A DNA stretch of 64,000 nucleotides. It comes from Clavelina lepadiformis (taxonomy: Eukaryota > Chordata > Ascidiacea > Aplousobranchia > Clavelinidae). Positions 55,712-64,000 of the stretch are shown piece by piece. Position numbers and translations under genes: made by a program. Location of the stretch: assembly GCF_947623445.1 (NCBI RefSeq), contig NC_135244.1:19282860-19346859 (forward strand), in the 5' to 3' direction. Each line of letters starts with the position of its first letter. Positions within the stretch are counted from its first letter, which is position 1. The notes beneath the pieces were generated by a model. The model was not told the DNA's origin. It was given only the letters and a program-made list of their open reading frames with translations, and ran no database searches.

Positions 55712-56795
55712 ATGACAGTCATGGTAAAAGACCCAACCAAAGAGGCTCGGGTTCCGTTTATTAGCGCCTGTTTGCTAGCCATCTTAGGCCTTGCATTAAC
55801 AGTAGCATCTCTGGTCACTCCCGAATGGACAGTAGCTAGGGGTGTTCGCATTGGCCTCTGGTCATTAACAGATGAAAACGGAAAAACTTACGAATGGACT
55901 GGCCCCAGAGATTACGAAGGTATCGTGAGATAACGGTCATACAAGAAGATTATAACGTTACCTAGAAGGAAGATTTTTTGTATACCTTACCATGCAAACG
56001 CTATAAAATCTACTTACAGTGTTAATTTAAATTGGTTTTTCACCCCTGTGGCAAGTTTTCGCATGCTCATCCGCATTAGCCTTTAACCTTTAGCCATTAT
56101 CCACAGAATTTTCGAAACAACTTTAAAAACTTCACTTCAACTTTAGATTTCTTTTATTCGTCGTGGTTCCTGGCTGTGCGCGGAATGATGATGGCAAGTA
56201 TTATAATAGGAGGTTTGGGAATCTTTTTCAACTTGTTTCTCATCGTTAAGCGTAAGCATTCTCCGACCGAAGCCAACGCTCTCATGGGTTATTACCTCTT
56301 AGCATGTAAGCATAATCTTGAAATATTTTGTTTACTCTTTGATTAATTATTATCAAAAATAGCTGCCCAGTAATGAAATTAGCCTCTTTTAAATGACAAT
56401 GTAACGCAGTGAGCTTACTGTATCAGTCAGCTTGCTCAGAAATTTCGTGGAGGGCTGTATTTATAACACTCTCAGATATATTGACAAAGTATGTATAAAT
56501 AAACCTTTTCGTGACGTAAAAACTTAACGGATTATTTAACTTTTCTGCTCTTTCAGTTGCCTTAGTGGTGGTATCCGTGTCAGTCTACTCCTGTCTTATA
56601 CCACAAGGCCTTGATATCGACGGCAAGATAACAACGATAAAGGCTTCGATCGTAGAGTACATTTACGTTGGTGGATACGGATATTCCTTGTGGATTGGAT
56701 GGATAGCATCTGGCTTCTTTCTTCTGGCTTGTGGCCTGGCGTTTGAAGGCAGCAATCAAGTCATTAGGGCGAAAAAGATGCTGGGAATTGAATGA
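55712..56795 (+). CDS. Claudin/PMP22-superfamily four-span protein, second copy
   Basis: Exons 55712-55919, 56147-56305 and 56557-56795 repeat the gene at 42058-43141. The coded 201-residue protein is the same, with four membrane spans, W39 and GLW, and no cysteine pair in the first loop. Because the gene lies wholly inside the repeated unit together with about 1 kb of upstream sequence, this copy would be complete and probably expressed if the duplication is genuine. Confidence 0.78.
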
Positions 56796-58876
56796 GTTTA
56801 CAATGTGGATTAGTTTCTCTAAGCCTTGGTATCAAACTTTGATATTCTGCAAATTGTCTGTAATTTTATCTACGATTTCTTTTTATGATTTTTGCTATGT
56901 ATGTATTGGAGCATGTTTTTGATGAGTGCATTTTTACAATATCTTCGTATTCAAGCAGCTTAATTTAAAAATGTTTTTTTTCGAGTTTCCTTTGCAAACA
57001 AGTCACAAAGCAAATTGCGAAGTTTGTAACATAATCTGTTTTGTTGTACAAACGTGATGACATTTTTGTAATTAAAAACTTAAATGTTAGGCTTGATTAC
57101 GTCAGAATTTAGGAGCACTGTTCACGAGTAACCGTAGTGGAAGGTTGGTGGCTCTTGCAATAGTTAACAATAATTTAATCAACCAATCAGTTTGCGCAAG
57201 CTAACTTTTCAGAATGCGATGTCACAAAAAGTAACAGGAAAGAAACATGTAAAATTTAAAATATCCTACCTGAAAAAAGCAAGGAAGTGCAGGCTACACT
57301 TTTATTCCGACGTTAATGTAATCGGTATCAATATTCCAGGCTGGTATTGGAAATTTTGTACAACACAATAGCAGTCGATTAAAAACACGTGAAGCGTTTT
57401 GTCTTGAAGTCACGAAAGAATCACAAACCGCTTAAAATCTTCGTCAGTGTATAACATTACCCTGCATAAACCGGCATCATAATAACTACTATAACATTGC
57501 TCACGACACTTGTTGTCTTTCGCTTCGTATGCAAAAATAGTTGAGCGTAAAAAGCACGGGTTAATTAATGCTAAAACTTGATAGCCAAATACTGTACGAT
57601 TACATCGACATCGTATGATTACAAAGGCAAACCAAAAAAGTGATATACAATGCATGAGACATGTACAAGATCGTGGCTTCATTGCATTAAATGTACATTC
57701 CAAGTATTAGTAGATAGAAAAAAGCAGATTTTGAAATGCATAGGCGGGATCGCGTGCCCAAAATTAAGCAAAAAACGAGAAAAAACTATCATTACTCAGG
57801 TTCACATGGTTTTAAGTGGAAGACACGTGAGATGGTTTGTTTCAATAATAATCAGTAACAGCAAAAACTTGATCCTAGGATAATCATATACGATCGGGAT
57901 TAGAATGAAGTCTCAAACGATTATAAAGTACATGGTCAACTCGTCCGAAACAAGGCGGGCTTGACAGTAATAGAACGGCAAGCAGATTTGATCCTGAATC
58001 TTGACGACTAAAAAAATTTTAAATGTCATTTCCGAACGGAGGTGACCGTGATCAAAATAACGCAAAGTACTGTACCTTAGCAAGTCTATCAAAGTTCAAT
58101 GCCAAAAATAAGTGGTTTAATTTACAACATTCCCAGAGCTTCATGATAACGAGATTTGCCCTGTTCGGCTTTAGCAGCTTTGTATAAGCAGATGATGGGG
58201 AAATGAAACGGTGGTAATTGGCGAAAAAACCCCAACAATCCACAACGCAAACTGTACAAGCACTTATAGTATCGTCTCGCACGCAAAAAAACTGCTTTAA
58301 CAAATAAACGCAACAAAAGACAAAAAGTAATTCATAGATCAATGGGCAAAGCATACTTTACAGTATCTTACAGTAGGCTGCTAGGCCGATAACAGATTGC
58401 AGTAACGAAAATAAATTGTTTAAACAGAAAATCAGTTATCAAAATCAAGGATTTGTTTGCTTCAACAAAATGAGGTCACTGTCGGGTATTATTTGTTTCA
58501 AGCATCGCTACAGCTCCAATACATCAAATAAATCAAACGCACGTTGCATGTGAAAGAACAACTACGCGGCGTCAAACTACATTGTTTACACGCTATTGAA
58601 AACTTTGTAGAGGTATGAACAACATTCATTTTAAGCACCTTCCCGCAAACCAAATTAAAGGGCATTCGCAAGTACGGAAAAAGTTCGACAAACTTGATTG
58701 TTTTTTACCCAAAATCAAATAGCAGAGAAAACTCTAAAAAATTATGCAAAATTAGACAAAGTTAATAACCTGATAAAAAGTTAGTACTATGAAGAAAAAT
58801 TACTTAGTATGATTAAAACAGAAATTTTTTGACGGTAAGCCGTCTGCTGACGTTTAATCAATTAGCATAAATCCTT
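56796..58876. other. Convergent spacer, second copy
   Basis: Repeat of 43142-45222 with nothing further in it. Confidence 0.6.
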
Positions 58877-61800
58877 TTACTGGTTGCTGTCCATACGGCT
58901 GAAAAGGCGAGTTCTTTGTGCCGCAACAGTGGCACTGCTGATGACCTGAAGCCACCTGGAACGCAGATAGAAAAAAAATCAGTCAAGTATAACTCATATA
59001 ACTCACTATCACTGGAAAAAACTTAGTAGCCAGAAATAAGGGTTTCTTCCAGGAAATTAGAAAGTTTTTGACAAAAATGTGAACACAAACTATCAAAGTA
59101 AAAATCATCTTCAAATCTCAAACCTGCTATAGGTATATTGGCTTTCAGCCCTGAAGAAATAGACGTGGGTTTTAAATTGAAGTTTAAAGACAAATTCTTT
59201 ACGGATTCCGTCGTTCTCGGTGGGAGAATTGATGGTGTACCCTAGCAACGGGAGACTGGCTAGAGGGGATTCGTCCTGTTGTTAAGAAAGAAATAGTTGT
59301 AGCAGGCAAGCGGTGTTATTTTGAGCAAACATGACTACGGCAACATGCAGGTAGGCATAATTTTGTCAAGATCGCTTAAAAAGCTTAGACGAGCTTAATA
59401 CATCACCTGGTGCGATTTGTAGAAAAACAAACAGAAGTTTGTGAAGACAACCCACAGTTTCTGCCAGCCGTTGGAATTCTTAAACTTGCGCAGAAGATAA
59501 CCACTCAACTGGTTCTAGATTGCCAGGAAGAAAGACGTTATCAAGTGAACAACTTTAATCGAATGTTACAGATTACGTACGAAAAGTCCCAAGACAAACA
59601 CATTCTTTTAAATCATTCACTTCAAATACTTCTGATATTACGAAATTACAATGGACCACACTCAAAACATCGTGCCTTGGTCGAACAGCTCCTGAAGCCA
59701 CGCCGCGAATATTATGGCACTATACATACCTTGAGCGAGACAAGATGATCTGAGGCACTGACACTTGTATTGCGATGCCAGCAGACGTGCATGGTGGCGT
59801 TTGTACGCTGCTGAGCCGGCGCCTTCAATCGCTCGGTCGAGTTTTGAACCGAGCCCTCCCCGTCCTCAGAGGACTGCTCCATCGACAGCCTGCTCATGGA
59901 TTCTGGAGGAAAAAACACTCTTTGAATGATGTGTGATGGATAAAATGAGATGAAGTTTTTTGTATGTTTTCGCTACGGCCAGCCAAAATTTACTGATAAA
60001 TTGTGATTTTCTTTCTTCTCGGAGGAATATTACTTGACAACATTTTAAAACCTTACATTTTTCATGTACACAGAACACATGGAATAATCACGGTCCACGG
60101 CAGTATAGCCAATAGACATACCTTGCATTACGTTCATATTAATATTTCACAATTTCAACAAAGAGTTCCGATTTAATTCTTACCTCGGCCACCGTTAGTT
60201 AAAGGCGACTCAAATTTGCTGATTTCCTTTCCGGCTTTCGCTATGGCCATGCTGAAATCCTCCAACCATTTGTCCATCTCCTCTTGGCTGGCTGCGGCGA
60301 CTATGACCGTCTTTGATCCGGAGAGAATACTGAAGCAGTTCGGGACCGCGCTTTCTCCTTCGTTAATCTCGATCTAAACGCAACGGACAATCATGACGTG
60401 TAGTGGCCTGGGTGGTATTTGCTCTTCAGACGCATGGTTAAAATCTACACTCGGTGGAAAAGATGCCACCGCCAGTCATCAAACACAACACAGCAAACAA
60501 ATTGATGCACAGTATAGTAAGAAATGAAAATAAATGTACAGAGTTCCACTGCATTCGGTCTTAATGCACAAGGCAATGAGTTGTGCGATTATTTAGGTTA
60601 GTTAAGCTCAAAAGAATCGGGCTTTCAAAATATGATAAAAATCCAATAAAACTTTTGAGAAAGACATGTCGTGTACTTACAATCATTCCATGCAGGGGAA
60701 GCTCTGCGTGAACTTTAAACTGGTTGGTAGAGGTCACGCCCTTGCTCGTGTAAAGAAGGCAATCGGAGAAGAGAAAGAAAAGCCTTTGCTGGAAACCTTT
60801 TCGGGATAATTTGTAAAGACTGCCTTCTCTGATGAAGTTCTGAAACGATAAAGTGACATTTAATTTGCTTGTACCTTACGTTAGATAGTCAAAATACTAT
60901 ACAAGTATCGGTGACGTTTCGTACAGAATAAATTGAAACGTTTCCTTTCTTGTAATATCTTCTTCGTTTAAAATGCTTGATTACTTACTCTGTTTGGTGT
61001 TAATAGGAAATCAACACCCAATAGGTCACGTCGAAGCTGTGAGACTTTCTGAAGGTTGTGGGCTCGCTTTAACCTTTCGTGGGTGGCGCTTGTCAGTGAC
61101 GTGGCTTCTTTTAATGCACGTTCGACGTCAGTTAATTCTTCGAAACTGGCATGGCTTCGAAGATCTGTAAATGTTAATGAGCGTTTTTATAAGAGCAGCG
61201 GATTAATCACCGGCAATTGCAGCAGTCAGTTGTAAAGGTCATGGTTGGCAAAGGTGACTGAAACATACACACTAGAAGCAAAGCGGTCAGAAAAAAAAAC
61301 GAGTTAAAAAGTTTTGACTTACTGTCGAGAATGGTTTTATAATGAGCCACTCTCTGCATAGGTTTCAAAAGGAATGAGCTGAAAGGAAGATAACAGACTT
61401 TTTCAAGTTCAAAATCACGATAAACGGCTTCAAATCGCGGGTCCTGGATTCCAATTTCTTCCATAGCGGAAATAAGAGGCTCTGCGTTTTCCAAGGATTC
61501 TAAATATTTCTGAAATAGAAGGTATTCCTGTTACTTTCACAATCACCTAACTCTAAATACATGCAAGAAGGGCCCCGAAAACGTCAGTGCTTTTACATTA
61601 CACAAGCTATTTGTTAAGATATTTCCATTGAACATTCGTCTAACTTAATGAAAGACAACTTTAATCAGTAGTAAGAATGCTAGGTAACAAATCTCACGCT
61701 GTTTCAATGATTTCAACTAAAATGTGACTTACGCCCAAAACCTGCAGGTGGTTGAGCATGATGTCATCGATTCTCTGATTTTGGTTTGGATCTCCACCGC

Positions 61801-63073
61801 GACCCTCCCACGAGGCAAGCCGGTCTTCTAAATCATTGAGGAACTGTTGATGTATAACCAGAAGCGATCCAGTACCTCCGAAGAGCTGGTTGGCGACATT
61901 TTCCGGAAGAAGAGGATTTCCGGCTTCTTCACTTGCGCTTTGAATCGCGTCTTTGAACCACTACGCAGAGTAAGTTATCGGAGTTTGTTATGACATAAGA
62001 ACCGGTTCCAAATGTAGGGGAAATTTTATGATAAGCAGTGTTCAAGAAACAGTTCAACTACACATGCTTATCATAATGGTTTGAATTAGGTCTAAAACTT
62101 AGGTTTTATGCAACTAAAAATAACAAAAAAAAAAACAAATTTAACCCCATACATATAAAATTAACAAGTTCGATTAAATAATTTCACGAATTAAGCAAAA
62201 ACACAACGTAGTAATCTGCGTATATAGCCAGCCTTAGGCTATAACACCGCCTCCTAGCGATTACTCTTTATGAATTAAATCTAATATCAGCACCGCTCTT
62301 CGTCTTTTACAAAATATCACAACAACATGGACACAAGTCAATTTCTCCGGTTAATCTTTACATGTATTGTTAAAGCATTGACCTTGTTGATAACTTCCAA
62401 ATCTCTGACGTATGTTCTCTCCGTAGTGAGCGCCTCCTTGGCTATATAATAGGCTTGTGATGCAGGATATTTCTGTTGGAGAAAAGGCGTTTTGTTAGAT
62501 ACTTAGGACACTCAGTGCGTGAAATACCTGGAACTAGATGGTAATCTGCTGGTAGTTGAAACGGTTAACCATACACCAAGTTATACCGCGGAGGCTGGTT
62601 ACTTGTTTTATTTAGTTTCGTGATTTATCGGTTATATGATTTATCGGAAAACCTCACAAAAAGGGCTTTAAGTTTTACATCGACCAAATAGCAGTTCAAA
62701 GGCGAAGGCGTCCTCTACAAATGAACTTAAATGCGTGAAAACAACACCAGTAAACTACATTGTATCATTACAACTACGTTTGTATCCGGTCCAGTCAGAA
62801 GTAATACATATTGACACCAAAAGAAAACAGTTTTACCGATTCACTGTTCAAAGATGATGTTGATCTTAGGCCCCGCGTAGACATAAAACTTGGAGAAGAA
62901 ACGGCTGGTGACGCCGCCAGAGCTGTTACGTTTGTGAGAGACGACACGCTGTCGGAGTCGTTTGCATGGCTTGCTTCAGACGAACCACCTACGTGTAAAT
63001 TGTAGCCGTTCTTATGATATTTCTTTGCGTAAAATACTTTTGGTGAAACATCATAATTTATATTCAGTGACAT
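58877..63073 (-). CDS. FARP: FARP-like RhoGEF (DH-PH-PH), second copy
   Basis: Exons on the minus strand: 62837-63073 (may extend to 63092), 62383-62472, 61733-61960, 61323-61509, 60989-61164, 60681-60839, 60184-60373, 59730-59902, 59407-59514, 59124-59275, 58877-58955. They repeat copy 1 at 45223-49419 and give the same 592-residue DH-PH-PH protein. Both CRE palindromes upstream are also repeated. As in copy 1, no FERM exons are visible before the window ends. If the tandem duplication is real, the animal has two complete, identical FARP-like genes in direct orientation. Confidence 0.88.
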
Positions 63074-63092
63074 CAATGAATCTCTGCCAAAT

Positions 63093-64000
63093 CTACTGTA
63101 TCCAAAACGTCGTTCGTAGTGATAACAGAATAGCAAAAGCGACCTTCTTAGAGGTGCTTTTCTCTTACAGTACAAAGCAATTCAGACTTAATGACGTCAA
63201 TGTAATACATGCAGATTGTGTTTAGACGAAATGCGTCATTAAAACGGATTTTAATCTATTTCGACAAAGCAGATTTCCAAAAAAAAAACAGTTTTTGAAC
63301 TATGAATGTAAGGAAAATAAACCTAACTTCGGATTCAAATGTGAAAGCTAATCCCTTCAATCAAGCCGACAATACAAAACAAAAACACAAGCTACATCAG
63401 CCTAGACAAGTCGACTTATTAACAAGAGATGAAACAAAGCCATGCACATGTAGAATGCTACAAAACGCGGAATGCAGCAGCTACCTTCAAGCAAGAAGTT
63501 AAAATACAAAATAGAGCAAAGCCAAACGACTCGAGCGAAACAAGATTTATTTGCGTCAGAGGCCACAGTGATGACGTCATAGCCACAAGGCAAGAGTGGC
63601 CTTGTAGGAGAAATCATGCTGCAGTGTTAAGATGTTTATCCGTCTTACACCGCCAAAACTGAGTTCGGCATGCGCCCTACCGCAAAGTTGTCAAGTTGCG
63701 ATTTTAAACTGACGTTTGACCGCTTTTTCCGTAACCTCGTCAACATTACTTGTGGTAATGAATATAAACGTTCGTTGTTAGTAACGTTGTCATGATAACG
63801 CAGCCCAGAGCGTCAAAGTTTAAAAGCTGTCTTCGAGAAAATTTTAAAACACGATAATGGCTTGAATTTTGTCCGTTTCGGACTGCAAGTATCAGTTTCT
63901 GTGTGTTTTGAATCGCTTATTACAGTCAATGCTTATAATGTACAATTACATTTAAGTGTGTAATAATGCAAGTATGTTTGTTGGGTGATTATTTTGCTGC
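63093..64000. other. Upstream region of FARP-like gene, second copy
   Basis: Repeat of 49439-50346. It contains CRE palindromes at 63192-63199 and 63572-63579 and no supported exon; cut off by the window end. Confidence 0.6.

Larger units (their letters stand above)
53719..64000 (+). repeat. 13,654-bp directly repeated unit, copy 2 (runs off the window)
   Basis: The second copy of 40065-50346, 10,282 bp long, in the same orientation. All exons in it have the same length and sequence as in copy 1. It ends only because the window ends. Confidence 0.97.

Overview
This is a stretch of an AT-rich animal nuclear genome with small, intron-rich host genes. The gene set is Notch-EGF xylosyltransferase, FARP-type RhoGEF, SR splicing factors, PCCA, ALKBH4 and RFC4. 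Many introns are 80-600 bp, genes are closely packed, and there are many short hAT-type elements. I infer an invertebrate deuterostome, most likely an ascidian tunicate (Ciona-like). The metazoan call is firm; the tunicate call is an inference. No bacterial, plasmid or CRISPR features are present.

Layout: 1-5.1 kb has no supported gene, only a CA microsatellite. 5.7-12.2 kb (minus) is PCCA, the biotin-bearing alpha subunit of mitochondrial propionyl-CoA carboxylase, in 16 recognised exons; its first exon was not found. 15.6-16.3 and 21.5-22.5 kb (both minus) are two intronless SR splicing-factor genes of the SRSF4/5/6 type. 23.3-25.3 kb is a decayed pogo/Tigger-like DNA transposon. 28.3-30.6 kb (plus) is a seven-exon GXYLT-type glucoside xylosyltransferase. 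31.8-32.7 kb (minus) is an intronless ALKBH4. 34.4-36.3 kb holds three different short non-autonomous hAT-type elements with 8-bp target-site duplications, just upstream of RFC4. 36.5-41.1 kb (plus) is RFC4 (10 exons, 354 aa), with a fourth hAT-type element in intron 5. 42.1-43.1 kb (plus) is a four-span claudin/PMP22-like protein. 45.2-49.4 kb (minus) is a FARP-like DH-PH-PH RhoGEF in which no FERM exons were found. 53.0-53.7 kb (minus) is the terminal exon of an unrecognised acidic protein.

The dominant structural signal is a direct repeat with a 13,654-bp period. Sequence from about 40,065 restarts at 53,719 and runs to the window end, matching 40,065-50,346 without a length change wherever I compared. 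It re-creates the 3' part of RFC4, the whole claudin-like gene and the whole FARP-like gene. The junction cuts RFC4 in intron 6 on one side and abuts the unknown terminal exon on the other. Apparent identity in introns and an 11-A run means either a very recent tandem duplication or, at least as likely, an assembly duplication. All gene models were read by eye from splice sites and protein similarity; the exon phases add up to whole codons in every multi-exon model given.
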